Below, piece after piece: positions 40,238-53,314 of a DNA stretch of 64,000 nt. The notes under the pieces are model-generated. The model did not search any database. It was given only the letters and a program-made list of their open reading frames with translations, and was not told the DNA's origin. The stretch is taken from NCBI RefSeq assembly GCF_000165425.1, contig NW_001799433.1:13061-77060 (forward strand). Reading direction: 5' to 3'. The position numbers and the translations under genes are program-made. Positions within the stretch are counted from its first letter, which is position 1. Each line of letters starts with the position of its first letter. Origin of the DNA: Paramecium tetraurelia (taxonomy: Eukaryota; Ciliophora; Oligohymenophorea; Peniculida; Parameciidae).

Positions 40238-40660
40238 TCATTTCACATCTGATTTCATCCTTTTCAATCCCTCTATCACAATCTATTGGAAACCCTTGAA
40301 ACTGCCATTGTATTCTTCAAACCCTTTCAAATATTTTGCAAACACATGACTTTCCTTTAATGAAAATAGATACTTTGAAAATTGGAAAAGCTTGGTCTAC
40401 TTTGATTACCCAAAATTTAGTCCTGGCACCACTTAACCATCTCTTACATCAAGCTAATTTATTCACTATTTCTACCTCCTATCTTGTACGAGCTGTAGCA
40501 AGTGATTGAAGCACATGTTCTTAGAATTCAACTTGAGCTTTTTGTTCTGCTGCCTCTCTATTTAATTGCTATCGTAATTATCTTACCTTAAACATGTAAT
40601 GGCATCATTATAAGACTTAAGAAAGACCTTAGCTTCATAATAGGGTTACTCTGTGAACAT
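40238..40660 (-). CDS. Small hypothetical protein
   Basis: A predicted 123-residue protein. The N-terminal half is helical (YYEAKVFLKSYNDAITCLRE, AEQKAQVEFQEHVLQSLA) and the C-terminal third is compact and aromatic (KESHVFAKYLKGFEEY, FQQIVIEGLKRMKSD). Family not recognised. Two introns, 40558-40586 (29 nt) and 40454-40475 (22 nt), give a frame of 124 codons ending in TGA. Its start lies 18 bp beyond the stop of the CFAP46-like gene, so the two are separate but tightly packed on the same strand. Confidence 0.65.
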
Positions 40661-40678
40661 AATTTTTAATAAATTAAA

Positions 40679-43600
40679 TCAAATCAGTCTTAAATTAGGC
40701 AATCCTACGAATATGAAATTGTGAGTATAGATTCTCTTTTTATCAAATTAAATCTCCTTCAGATTTGAAATTTCTTACACAGGTTCGACCTTTCCTCCCT
40801 TCTTCGTTTCCACCTACTATGGTTTCTTGTCCATTATATTTCCATTCTCATCCTAATACTTCACAATTGGAGCCTAAAGAAATTATTAGGAGTATCATAC
40901 CTTATATCTTTACAAACATGCTGCCACATAAATATCTTCTGTTAATTATTTAGCCAAATTTTCAAATGCCTTTAAAAATTCTACTATTTAAGGTGACCAT
41001 TAAGTTGTTAATATTGTACTCACATCAATCAGAGTCAAAAACACAGAGATTTTGAAATTCTGTTCTAGAATGTGAGTCTTCTCACCATCAGGATCCAAAG
41101 ATGAGAACTTTTCAATCAAACTTTTTTTTGCATTCATCTTATCAAATATCACCCAAAATTTAGAAGTATTAATTTCACTTAGATCTACAATTACTTTTGA
41201 TGACAAAATGTTCAATACTCCAGGAGATCCATACCAGAAAATAGATGATCCTGTTTAAGCATACTTTTACAATTCTCCCAAAGATGCCAATCTACTTTAA
41301 GAGAAAGTCTAAAATTATATAATATAATATTACTCCTTCAAATTTAAGTTAGGGTGTTGTTTTTTAAATCTCACCTAAAGTCTTTTGTAAATTAAATTCG
41401 TCCAAATTTAAATCCTAATCCTCTGTCTTAAAATCGTAAGTGAGGTATTTCAACTTGTCCTTCTCTATTCCTCTTGAGCTATTATTTAATTAAACTTAGA
41501 AACCCACACTTTTCAGTCTTCTAACATACACAGGCATACTAAAATCTCTTGACATTGCAACAATCTTTTAAAATACCTTCAATTGTTCAATAGGATAATC
41601 AAAGAACTTAGGATCAATCAATAAAACAATGGTGTCAATCTTACCAGGTGCTTATTCTAAGGGAGATTCGTATTAAGCCAATTCATCCTTTCCTGGTTTC
41701 CCTTTGGTTTACTTTCCTTAATCTTTCTTGGGAGGAGGTGCCTTAGGATCAATTACAGGTGGAGGTACTTCCTCTTAAGTATTTATATTTTCATCAATCA
41801 ATTGAGGCACAAAACTCATAAATTGTTCCACATCTACACAAAACTTGGTGTATTCCTTTTCCATGTCCTCCTCCAATTTGATGAAGTCCTATTATTGAAT
41901 TATTGGTGTTTTAATTAAATTATTCTTAATCTAATCTAAATTGGCTTTCATTTAAGTCAACTAATCATGAGTTTTAGAATCCAATAGTATTCTTTACACT
42001 TTGTACACTGGAGTTTTTGTGTTATGTAAATATCCTAAGTACAAACACGTTTTGTTCTGACTCATCTGCATTATTAGAAACCCAGCACTCTATTACACTT
42101 ACGCCTATAGTTCTGTCAATGGGAAGATCATCAGATTATCCCATAATTTATTAGCCTCGGTTAATAATTTAATGGCCTCCTAATTAAGAAATCCACAGGC
42201 AGAATTGATCATCTTTATTAACCTAATATACACTATCATTTTATGCTTTCCGAAGAATGATTGTCTAACCATGTTAAACATCTATTCACAAAAAGCAAAA
42301 TGCTAAAACTTACATAAATAATCATAAGATATTTCAGGACTCTTTCTTCCCAGGATATCTAAGGCAGATTCATAGAGCATTTTCAAATAAAAGTTCATTT
42401 ACTTGAATCCAAATATACTCCATTCTAATGGGACAGTTGTGTTGTCTCCTTTTGCTTTCAATACTGTGAATGCTTTTGATTCAATGTCTTTAATCAATTT
42501 TAATACGCTTTGTAAAGCATCCGTCTTATAATCAAATTAATTGTCCTCCTCTTACTACAATTAAACAACTGAATCTTGTCCTTCAACTGGTGTTTCCCAA
42601 ACATCATCCAATTACTATTTACTTATAGCTAGATATCTTTTTGCTCTCACCAACTCAATCTCAGCTATTGTATACCAAAATGAATCTTTTTTCAATTGTT
42701 TCAAAGTGGATAACAATACAGCAGTTGCCTTCTCAAAACTTTCCAATCTCTAAGGAAGTGGCTAGATTGCCCTTTATATCTTAATGGTTAATTATGTTAA
42801 GAATTTCTAGAGAGGTTCGTAATTGCTTAATTGTTCAATTGGTTTGTCTTCTAGTTAATCGTTGTTATTGTCATCGTCGGACCCTTAAAGATCAGGCAAT
42901 TGCATTTATTTTCGCAACCACTTAATCAATCCCATTTCAATAAAACAAGACGCCATTATCACCCTTATCTTAGCTTATAAATCCATGATTGGGGATCTAA
43001 TTGATTCCGATTCTTTTTCAATTAGGAGTGTGTACTTTAATAAGGATCTACTTTGTTATTCTAAAGGTTTAAGGATTGAGTTCTGCAATCTCTATATAAT
43101 TTTGAAATAAATTTCAACTTAGTCAATTTTTGTGTAATTCTTATTTCTAACAAAGATGAGAATTTTATTCACTAAGTTTAATATTAGATCTATTTAATGA
43201 GTCATAAATCCGCCATGCATGATGCATTTTAATGATTTCTCTAAATTCTCTATTATCTATTTGAATATGTCATATGAAAATTCTTTGAATAAATCCTTCG
43301 TTGATATTTTAGATTACAAAATGTATAAAGTCGTTAATGTTTAATAAATCTATAATTTGTTTGGTGAATAATTGGGTTTATTTAGGACTTCCAAAAGCAC
43401 TTCTGTAATTTACTTCAGGAATTACCTAATATCGTCATATTTCCCTAGTTTATACAGAGTCTTATATGTTTCAATTGATGAAGCCTCCCATTAGCTTACA
43501 TTTTTAATCAATTTATGGGATAGTTTGTGATTTTCAATAGAATCTCTGAATTCCCCTTCTAAGAATGCAATTTACCCTTAAAGACATAAGATTCTTCCCA

Positions 43601-46600
43601 TCAATTCTAAATCTGAGACAATCTTGGCATGTTTGTGAGATTCAGCTAATAATTCTTTGGCTCTATATATTTCACCTGAAAAGATTAATTCATTGCCTAA
43701 ATCGGTCAGAATGGTATAGACAAAGATCTCACTGATGATGTTGGCCTAAGGTAGATTTTGTTCCATAATGTCGGCTGGTCTGGATCTATTTTGTTATAAC
43801 ACACTAGATTCAGTTTTTGCGAGCATTTATTTCTTCTCTTAGTCTGTCAATTTAAATTTAACAATGTTAGATTATTAATACATCAACTCTGCTTCATTGT
43901 GAAATCCCACTTGATGTAAACATTTACTGAATCTCACATCAATTAATCTATCTAAATAAGAATTATTTAATATTTCTTTAACAAAAAATTTCTAAAACAC
44001 AAAAATCGGAACGCTGTGGATTTAAAGCCCATATTTTTCAAAGATACTAATCAAATTGTTTATATAAGTATATGTTAATTAAGCCTTGTCAAATAAGTAT
44101 TTACCCATAAAGTTAAAATCTTCATAACTTTTGACTCTTTCTAAGAATTCTTTACTGAATTATAATTTGATCCAATCTTAGATACAAGTGGGTAGAAGAT
44201 ATCTAGGGGAGAAATCATCTTATTGTTAAGGTTTTGGTTGTTATTACTGTTGTTTACTTGTTTTTTCATCAATAATGTTTGTGTATTTAGCGGCATTCTC
44301 TTCAAATTCATTCATAGTTTGAAATGATATTTCAATGATTTTGATTAAGAATACTTTAGCATCTATTGCATATTAAATAGACTATTCCATAGTGTCAGCA
44401 ATCATTGCTAACATAATGTGAATTCTCATTAATCTTTCATAATGAGCACAATTCAATCTATTTGGATTGGCTTCCTCCTCTCTCGGTTTGAATATTTTTG
44501 ACTTTTATTTATTACTTTTGATTGTTGTTGTTCTAACATTCGCAGCTCTTGAAAACCTTTAATTACTAGATTTCTATCCTGATATTTATGACTTTTATTC
44601 TTTGCTTTTATTTTACTTAACTGTGTTCTTAGTAGTCTTCTTGGTCATTTTTGATTTTTATTTTGATTATTTAGAAACTGTAGACTTTTTGCCTCTCGTA
44701 CTTCTACTGAAAATAGTTGATGAATTCTATTCTTCATCTCCTTCTTCTTCTTCTTCGTCTTCCTCCATTTCAATCTCTATTAAAGTGTCTGCAGCCTACA
44801 TTAAATTTTCAATCACCAATTGTTTTTCATTCCCGTTTCTCAACAACCATTCTGAAAATTCAATTAACACCTCAACTATTTCAACAGAAGAATCCTTCTT
44901 TAACAATTCAATAGCCTTATTATACGCTGTATATTATTTATATAGATTATTTGATACTCTTGCTAATCTGATCCACACCTTTGCTTATAATGAGGAATCT
45001 GCCTCTTTCATGTTGACGATGGCCTATAGTTCATTTTTACCTTGTTTACTCATGAAAATCATTTTGGCTTCCCAAATGGGTTTTGACATATTCTTAGGGA
45101 TTAATTCAAACACCATATCTGCTGCCATTTCTCCTAATTTATAATCTTCATTTTCCAAAGCACTTTTAAATAATAATTATGCTAACAGCAAAACTAAATC
45201 AGGTTCACTCTTTTCCTTACATTCTTTCAAGTAATTCAAGCAAGAATAGACTGGTTTAATGAGATGTTTTCTATTTTAAGCACTCTCTTCTAATCGAGCA
45301 CATAAATTCCATACTTATTTTGATGCATCCAAAACTAAACTATTAATACCAGCTTTTAGTCCTTTATTTGCAGCTTCAATTGCATGAAATAAACTAGAAA
45401 ATAACAAGGATTCTTAAGATTCAGTTTCTTATGTTTCTGAATTAAGCATTCTTAATAGATTTTCACTATATATGTATTCAGCCAAAGAATACCATCTCAA
45501 ACGAGAAGCTGGAATAGTTGATAAGTCTGCTGTTAGTAATTGTAAAGAATATTATACACACCTTAATGAATACTTATACATTAAAATAGTCTCTTCATTC
45601 AATGCTAACCTTGCCAATCTAGCCCATAATTCAGCATGCAATTCCAGTTCAGTTTCATCGTTTTCTTTTGCTGTCCAACTAACAAGTGTTTCAAAGCATT
45701 TCTTAATCAGATCTTATGTTTGAGCCTTATTGGTTGAATTTTGAATGATTTCTAATTATGAAACAACATCAAAAATAACACTATCGGACGATGATTATTA
45801 TGGTTGTTTAGTGCCCTTTTTATCCTATTAAGTTCCAGGTTTAGCAGCATTAGTTTTAGCTGTTCCAGACACTCTGGCCTTAATTGAGTTAATCAATTTA
45901 CGAGTGTGGGGTGAAAGAGGAGTTAAAAGTAGAGCTTCACAAACCCTCATAACCTCCTCATATTAAGACTTCCCTTCCATCAATCTTGCATACACTAAAC
46001 CTATATTAGCTAAGACTTAAATCTTTGTATCAATGTCATAATCATTTATTAGTTTTTTTTCAATTTCTTTTAGTGAATTCTTCATTATTTCAAAGAATTC
46101 TTTCAATAAATTAGTAATTTCTGGTAATAATTTACTATCATTAATAGGATTACGAAATATTGTAAGGAAATTATTCCAAATATAAATAGCTCCATTGAAC
46201 ACTAGCCAAGTTTATTTGATAGAATCTGCTAATTTTAATCCTTTGACAAAATTTGAACACATTTTTCGTTTTAAAGATAATACTTAATCCTTTTTCTCTT
46301 GACTTAATTCTTCTACGTTTTCATTCTCTTCTACTCTAATAGGATCAGCAAAGGGTATTTCAAAATTATCTTTAATTAAGTTATCTATAATCATTTATGC
46401 CATTCTATATTAGCATTCTACTTGAGCAAGTATCATTTCAGATGCATTCTTTACATCCCAAGTATCATTACAAACAAACTCGCATGCTTTAAATGCTAAA
46501 TCATTAAACTCCCATTCAAATGCTAATCTAGCAATCTCAGCTGCTAACAATTTCTTCTATTTGAATTAATATAAATTCTCTTATTTCTTTAATACTTTTT

Positions 46601-48421
46601 CTCTATTTTATTCCTCTTCAACCAAGTCCAACTTAGTATCATACCAATATTCCTATTCTTACAAATTAACAATGGTTCCCAAACACTTTTATAGAATATC
46701 AATTCTTAAATTTTCTGATTTGGCTGCTTACACATTTTCTAATTAAGTGATAACTCTTTCAATATCATTTTTAGGTTCCTAATAAATATTTAATTTTAGT
46801 CTGATCTTCTCTTCTAGATTCCTTAAATACTTATCATAAGGTCTTTAATATAAGCCTAAATCTTCGCCCTCATCATATTTGAATTGCACCTTCCCTAATG
46901 GTACACTGTAATCCAATTGCAATGCTTTTTTAATGTGTTATTCTGCTTTCACTGCTAAATCCTCTTATAAATCACTCTTTGCTAATTCAATGTGGAAATT
47001 CACTCTCAATGCATGATCTACACATTGCAATTACTCCAATAGTTGACATGCCATAGAAAAGGCTTTATATACATGTATTCTATATTGAGCATTTAAAAAT
47101 GGCAATGAAATATTCCAAATCAAGACAGCTCCTTCAAAGATGAGATCGGGATCATTTAACTTTTTATTTGTTACCATAACTTTCTCCATAGTTTTCAAAG
47201 CTTCAATTCTCCTTTCCACTTCTTGCATTTTAATCTATAAGGAATTCAATCTCATTCCAGTCTTATTATCAATCAAAGGGCCTGCTTTCTTTATAAATAA
47301 TTCAGCCTTATTATACTCATGTAAAATGTAGGCCTTTTAGTGTAGTTATCGAACTCTACTCAAAAATGCAGTGATTGAATCAGCTATATTTACTAAATTA
47401 TATTGTAATGCTACTCTTCCTGATTCAGCCAATCTTTCCTAGAATACCGGTGCCAACTTATTAGTGGCTGCCACTTCATTTCCAGGCAACACAGCACTTG
47501 AAATGGAGTTGATTAAATTTATTAATTCCTTCTCAACTTAAGCCTCTGGAATCAAACCACTCCTCATCTTCTAGAGCATAAACAATGATTTCCAAGCCTT
47601 CTCTGATGGAGCAGCCTCTGATTCCTTGAATGCTGAATCCAAGGCTTACTTATATTCCTTACCAATGTGAATTCTCAATCTCAATAGTGAATTCTGAAAA
47701 TCGCAATCTCCCTTCTTTTTAGTTGTTTCCCACAGTCTGTCCAATAGTTTAAATGAATCTGCCTTCCTGTCATCATACAAACAATAGAACAAGAGCCAAG
47801 TGAATCTGCATCTCCAATCATAGTCAGCCTCATCTACTTCCTCAAACATTCGATCTATTTTATCCAAAATATCCACAAATGATAATTGCCATTATGGCTT
47901 AAGCATGGGTCTTATGATATTATATACACAAATGGAAGCATTATAAATAAGAAACCCGTACTTTTGTTTATTTTCCGGTTTCGAAATTATGTCTAATCCT
48001 TATTAAACAAATGTTAATGACAATTTCAAATTCTTGATCATGTCCTCCGCCTTCAGTAGTCTGTCGTGGCCATTCATAGATATAAGTCTTGCTTTTATGA
48101 ACAAGGCTCTAATGTAAAACTGTCCCTAAGAAGAGTTACGTTAAAAGTAAAGGTCTATATATTATTGAACCAAGTGGGCTTTATCTGGCACAACAAGGCA
48201 AGCCTCGCAATACTTAATCATGACTTCTTAAGAAATATCTAGAAAAGAGGATCTGTTTAATTTACATATTTCGAATACCTAATATTTTTCTTTAGTATTT
48301 AGTTGATCTTATCTATGCAATCTTATCCCTGACTTAGAAATGTTTCATTATCGTCCTTGTGATCAATAAAGAAACGAGCTTCTGTAATTAAGTTATCAAT
48401 AATGTACTCTTCATTACTCAT
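40679..48421 (-). CDS. CFAP46: CFAP46-like ciliary protein (TPR-rich, very large)
   Basis: About 2400-2500 residues over nearly 7.8 kb with many short introns (for example 48308-48333 near the start, and 41309-41333 and 40874-40900 near the end). The protein is helical, TPR-like throughout. Segments match the cilia- and flagella-associated protein 46 (FAP46, TTC40), a central-apparatus C1d component: DPDLIFEGAVLIWNISLPFL, an AIYIWNNFL repeat of the same idea, EIVEVLIEFSEWLL, HYERLMRIHIMLAMIAD and LLPTCIQDWIK. An acidic run (MEEDEEEEGDEE, near 44720-44750) and a Lys/Ser/Thr-rich linker split the protein. Human CFAP46 is of similar size (about 2700). I checked long stretches but not every exon join, so internal boundaries are approximate. 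It would act in the axoneme in regulation of ciliary beating. Confidence 0.78.
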
Positions 48422-48458
48422 TTTTATTAAATATTAATGTTTGTATATATATAATAAA

Positions 48459-50916
48459 TCAAGAATAGAGGTTCCTTTTTACTTCTCTCATTTTGATGAT
48501 ATCTTACACATTTATTTGTGGTTTAGGAAGAGAAGGATCCTTTTGTTTTTTCATTGAGGAAGTCTACGATTTACTAGAATATGTATATATTGGATACTTG
48601 GAAAAAGTATAAAAGTTATTTAACTAACGAGGTTATTCATCTTCATCATAATTTTAGGAATTATTTAAAGACTTTTTGGATTAATTAGTATGCAGAGGAG
48701 ATTCTTTTCTTGAATGAACAATATTCTAAATGTTTGAAAAAGCATGACTTGATTGCTGTTGTTCACCTTGGAGAATCTTTTAGAGACTAATTAAATCTTT
48801 TGCTACACTCTACAATTTTAATCCGTCATTAGGTTAGGACAAAGCATCAATAATATTATCGACAGAAGCTACCATAATGAAAAAAATAGATACATTTCAC
48901 ATAATCCATTAAGCTGGAATTTTCATGATTCAATAACAGATTATTTAATCTTTAAATCTCCTAATCCTACTCCTAATTAATTAGAGTTAATTATTCAATC
49001 TGAGATTCATAATCCTATAAATTCTCCTTTGTTATATTGTAGGTCTCTTATCCATCCTGAGTAACACAATCTTTAATTTTATTTTACCTAATCGATTAAA
49101 TCTATTGAGCATTAGGCAAGTTGCCTCCCATTTGATTGACATAATCTTCTAATTATTAGACTCGTTATATTTTCTAATCTAGCATGCTTTCTGTTTCCCT
49201 ATGGATTCTATCGTAAGCATCAAGTTCATCTTATAGTTAAACAATGGTCTCATCTCTTTCATTCAACCTGGTTGTCAAAGCAATCATAATATCTCTTTAT
49301 TTTAGAGTTAATTGTTTGTATCTATCAACTTGAACCTTGTCTTCTTCTAATTAGGATCTTTCCTTTTCTAATTCTGTTATCTTCTTTTCATATTAGGCTC
49401 TAATTAACTTTTGTTATTCTTCGATGGCATTTCTAAATTATGGACTATTCTCAATATTGCATCCACCAATTAACATTTAACTATTGATTTATCGAATCTT
49501 TTCTTCTAACTTCTTCTTCTCCTCTCTTTCAATGAAAAACTGTTTGCTCCTTGCTTCAAGTGCAGCCATAGCAGCATTCTTATCTTACTCTGCTCTCTTC
49601 TTATCCTCCTCTAATTGACTTAATTTTGTAGAATCTATAATAGTTTTATTCTTTTCTTAAAGCTCTTTTCTTAGCCTTTGTAACTCGCATTCATATTTCC
49701 TTAAGAGTGCCTTTTGATCCACATCCTCATTGATAGTGGCTTTATTTTTAATATTTTTAGCTCTATTGGCAAACTTGACTGAACTCAAAGTTTCAAGAAA
49801 AGCATCAATAGCTGGTGATATCATTCCCATCATAGTTGTTTTGCAATTACCACCCAAAGAATCTTCCAAAAGACGTGTAATTTTGGAATCTCTATAAGGA
49901 ATGTGAGTTTTTTATTCGATCAAAGCAGAGATAACATTACCTAAGCAACTTAATGACTAATTGATTTTCTTGGATTCTTCTAATCTCCTGCCTGTAGCAC
50001 CAGTGACTCTAACTCTTTCACTTCCAGCCAAATCTACTAAGTTTAGTTTTCCAACTTTAATGGATTTGTGATTGTCAATTTCTGTCATTTATTCCACTAT
50101 TATGATAAAAACTGCATGGGATCGACTACTTACATCATTCATCTTTGTACTTGCAGTGGCTCTAGATTAGGCTCCTTTTTGGATTAAGGAATAGATTTCT
50201 GAAGGATTTCGAACAGCCCATTCGGAGAGACCTTCAACAAAGACTCCTCTCTTTTTATCTTCTCGGATAAGCAAATTTTATCTATCACTCCTAAGTAAAT
50301 CGCTTATGACTTCATTGTATATTTAGAGATAACTCACTCTGACCATGAATGTGGTAGATTCATTGGATCCATTTGAAATGTGCTTAAAGATTTCCTCGAT
50401 TGCTCTTGGAATTATACCTCTTTAGGGATCTACACAATTGTATTTGAAGCCCTCCATTGTAAATGTCTTGCCTGTGCCAGTCTACCCATATGCCATGATG
50501 GTGGCGTTAAAACCTTGAAGTGCAGAAAGCACTGCATGTCTTGCTGTATTATCGTATACTTCCTCTTGTGTGTTATCTTGATCGTAAACGTAATCAAATG
50601 AGAAGGTGTGCATTGTATAACTATTTGGGTTGTTGAGGTATTCCTCAAGATGTTCGGGATCCACCAAGTCGATGTTATAATATTCGTAGAGGCAGATTTT
50701 TTTATGATCAGGGGACACTTGAATGGTGGAAATGAAACGTCCATCTATCACTTCTCTCTATAGAGGAGGTCTTACACGAACCACAACTTTAAAATTGTCA
50801 TTTGAAGTTAATTGCTTTGCTGAATATGATGACATTGGACTTGAATCATAAAAGTTGGTTTGAGAAGTCGTTTAACTTAATGATGAGGTGGACATCTTTG
50901 GAAAAGAGGTATTCAT
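48459..50916 (-). CDS. Kinesin with N-terminal motor
   Basis: An 810-residue plus-end-type kinesin. The motor occupies about residues 25-380: [10 protein letters not shown], the P-loop [27 protein letters not shown], switch [12 protein letters not shown], switch [13 protein letters not shown] and the neck-side [16 protein letters not shown] long coiled-coil stalk follows ([17 protein letters not shown] onward), then a Ser/Gln-rich tail ending [16 protein letters not shown]. One 25-nt intron near 48872-48896 joins stalk to tail, so 48459-48875 is not a separate gene. Motor subfamily was not resolved; the neck [14 protein letters not shown] recalls armadillo-type and related protist kinesins. 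Its stop is 37 bp from the CFAP46-like start. Confidence 0.93.
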
Positions 50917-51027
50917 GATCGTTAAAATTTAAAATATATTAATTAATAAAAATACATAAAAATGAATTTCTTTCATCCACTTTTGCAAACCCTTCAGTGT
51001 AAGAATCGCTATTCTATTTGTTTAGTC

Positions 51028-51544
51028 ATGCGTTTCAATCTTAGTGCAGACAGACAATAAACCACTCTGAATCTCCTTAATCCACCTATCAAAGTCGAGG
51101 AGAATGACTAGCACCTCCCTCCCATCTATCAAATGACGTAATAGGAACTACTATAACGACAGATGGTCGACTCGGCAACTCATGGGCTATAAATGTCGAC
51201 TCTTCCCAAAGACTTGGACCCACCAAAAACAATCAATAAGAAAATGTATGTTGTTTAAATATCCCTCAGAAGCAAAAAAGCCAATACTTGTGGCCATCCA
51301 GACAAGGAACATTATGCCAAGGGAATGTGCAACAATTGCTATCATCGATTGGGCAGAAACAAACAACCTTGGCTATGCTCACACAAAAAACTATATGCAT
51401 GTAAATTGTCATCTCTATCTTCAAGGTGGACTCTGTTAGAATTGCTACATCAACCAATATAATAAAAAAAGAAGAGTCGAAAATCAAGATCAATTAGAGT
51501 CAGAACTTAACAACTAGTCTGGCATACCCAAAACAGACAATTGA
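51028..51544 (+). CDS. Cys-rich protein with two HYAKG-CxxCY-type motifs
   Basis: A 155-residue protein. After a Gln-rich N-terminus, residues ~75-130 hold two related putative zinc-binding repeats: CGHPDKEHYAKGMCNNCYHR and a second with LYACGLCQNCYINQYNKK, linked by LGRNKQPWLCSHK. The Cys/His pairs are evenly spaced, consistent with metal binding. The tail is polar. Similar Tyr-Ala-x-Gly-x-Cys-x-x-Cys-Tyr repeats are known to me from uncharacterised eukaryotic proteins; no function is assigned. Two introns: 51246-51269 (24 nt) and 51401-51425 (25 nt); both are needed, the second to restore CGLCQNCY. Divergent from the kinesin gene, 111 bp between starts. Confidence 0.8.
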
Positions 51545-51981
51545 TTCTTCATTTTTATATAATTTGTAATTTTTTTCATATCTTTTTCATTTCATTTCCT
51601 CTTCTTAATCAATAAATAATATTCTTATATTAATTAAAGAATATTATTATTAAGACTTATAAAAATATCAATAATTATAGACTTTCCTGAATTTATTAAT
51701 TATTACTCCTCTTCTTATTCTGTTGATTTACATAAATTAGCACTCATTTTTTTAGAAACAAAAATGTTCCTAAAATCTTTATTATTTACTTGAACATTGT
51801 TTCTAAATGTTAAATTATATTTTTTCATTAAAATTATCATTCTCTTTATTTACGATTGATTACCATTTTAGATTACAAGGGATGTAGACTTAATATATTG
51901 ATATATTGTGTGATAAGAGTTGAAATAAACTTTTATTGTTTTAACGAATATAAATATTTAAAATAAAAAGATCAAAACTTT
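51545..51981. other. Intergenic region with a possible small minus-strand ORF
   Basis: A minus-strand frame, 51840 down to a TGA at 51592, encodes 82 residues (MIILMKKYNLTFRNN...), with a possible 20-nt intron and alternative start just upstream. The composition is protein-like (NKDFRNIFVSKKMSAN) but nothing recognisable, so it is noted rather than called. The rest is AT-rich. Confidence 0.3.
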
Positions 51982-53023
51982 ATGTCGAACAAAAAGAGCA
52001 TTAAATAAAAGGAAAACATTTCCATTGATAGTAGATTGAACATTTTGGAATGTAGTATCCTTAATTAATTTAAGCCAATCTAAATCGAGTTTGCATGCAA
52101 CAAGATGCTTTGATGCCCATCGTCAATGAGATTCCTCATGTTTAAAAGTTGGAATAATAAATTAAAACACTCCTAAAAAAACAAGAAGAATTAGAAAGGA
52201 TCAGGGATAAGTCAAGAGAAACTTCAACCAACACCAGTTTCAGTGATTTCAAAACTAATAACCAAAATAAGCCATTCGAAAAACAGTTGAATGATTTAAC
52301 ATTGAAAATGAACTACCTGGACAACCAATTGCAGGAATTGCAGAAAAAGAGTCAAGGGAGAGTCGAATAGCAATTCAAAATGTTCTCGGACACCCAAGAC
52401 ATTTAGAGATTAGAATAATTTATTACTGAAGAATTAAATAATTTTAGAAGTGAGGTTCAATTGGAATACAAAAATATATACAAAGTAATTTTATCAATTA
52501 AGTTCAGGAACTAAATGGTTTGAGATGTGATCTAGAATATATCATGAACAATACCAAGAAGAATAAGGTCACTCAAAAGATCTAGTCCATGAATGTCAGT
52601 CCAGATGATAAACTCTTCGTCATTAATCTATTGGAATAGGAGACCATCATTGAGGAATTGGATCATTACGAGAATGAGAATACTTTCAGACTATTATATG
52701 AATTGGATTATTTCGAGTAGTAAAGGGAATCCATATCGAATTTGGAACCACAATAAACTCAAAGAGAAAGCCTCTATTTGGAAGAAAAATTAATCTCTCT
52801 AAAGTATTAATTGGCTGCTTCCAAAAGAAAGTATTTGTTTGAGATTAAGAAAATTGAGCATAAGTTTTAAGTCATTAACGAAATTATTGAATAGAATTAG
52901 AAATATCTCAACTATTAATAACAAATTAACATTTTAACTTAGAGAATGAGTAAGATAGTAACAAGAGTCCATTAAAATATAGAATGTATATTCTAAAAGA
53001 TTAGTTCCTTAGATAAGAGATGA
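51982..53023 (+). CDS. Hypothetical coiled-coil protein
   Basis: A predicted 331-residue protein that is coiled-coil for most of its length: KLEQQIKTLLKKQEELERIR, KMNYLDNQLQELQKKSQG, YQLAASKRKYLFEIKKIEHK and ISSLDKR at the end. No recognised domain. Two 23-nt introns (52052-52074 and 52485-52507) restore the frame. Likely a structural or axonemal component, but that is inference from composition only. Confidence 0.75.
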
Positions 53024-53314
53024 TAATAGTTAATATATAATAGAATATCAAATTTCCAAGTTCATTTATTAAATTCAATTTTAGCCATTAATTTCTTAAC
53101 TAAGTTTTAGTGATCATTATTAATTTTTGATTCAAATATATGTTGGATTTTTCAGATTAATCATATACTCTAATTAAGGATTAAATCTATTTTTTATATT
53201 CATCATATATATATATATGAATATTATTAAAAAAAGACTTAACAAATGTTTTCAGAGGAGCTTTCATTATGCACTCCTAATAATTCATAATAATTCATTT
53301 AATATTAAATCATT
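53024..53314. other. Short convergent intergenic region
   Basis: Lies between two convergent stops (53023 and 53315). AT-rich, with an alternating TA stretch around 53205-53220 (ATATATATATATATG). No gene or other feature seen. Confidence 0.4.

Noticed and set aside
44602-45144. A 180-codon + strand reading frame
   Set aside because: It is antisense to the CFAP46-like gene, is Ser/Phe/Leu-rich as expected for the complement of a Glu/Lys/Asn-rich strand, and shows no motif.
48459-48875. A stand-alone 138-residue gene after the kinesin
   Set aside because: A 25-nt intron links it in frame with the kinesin stalk, and its ATG lies inside that intron.
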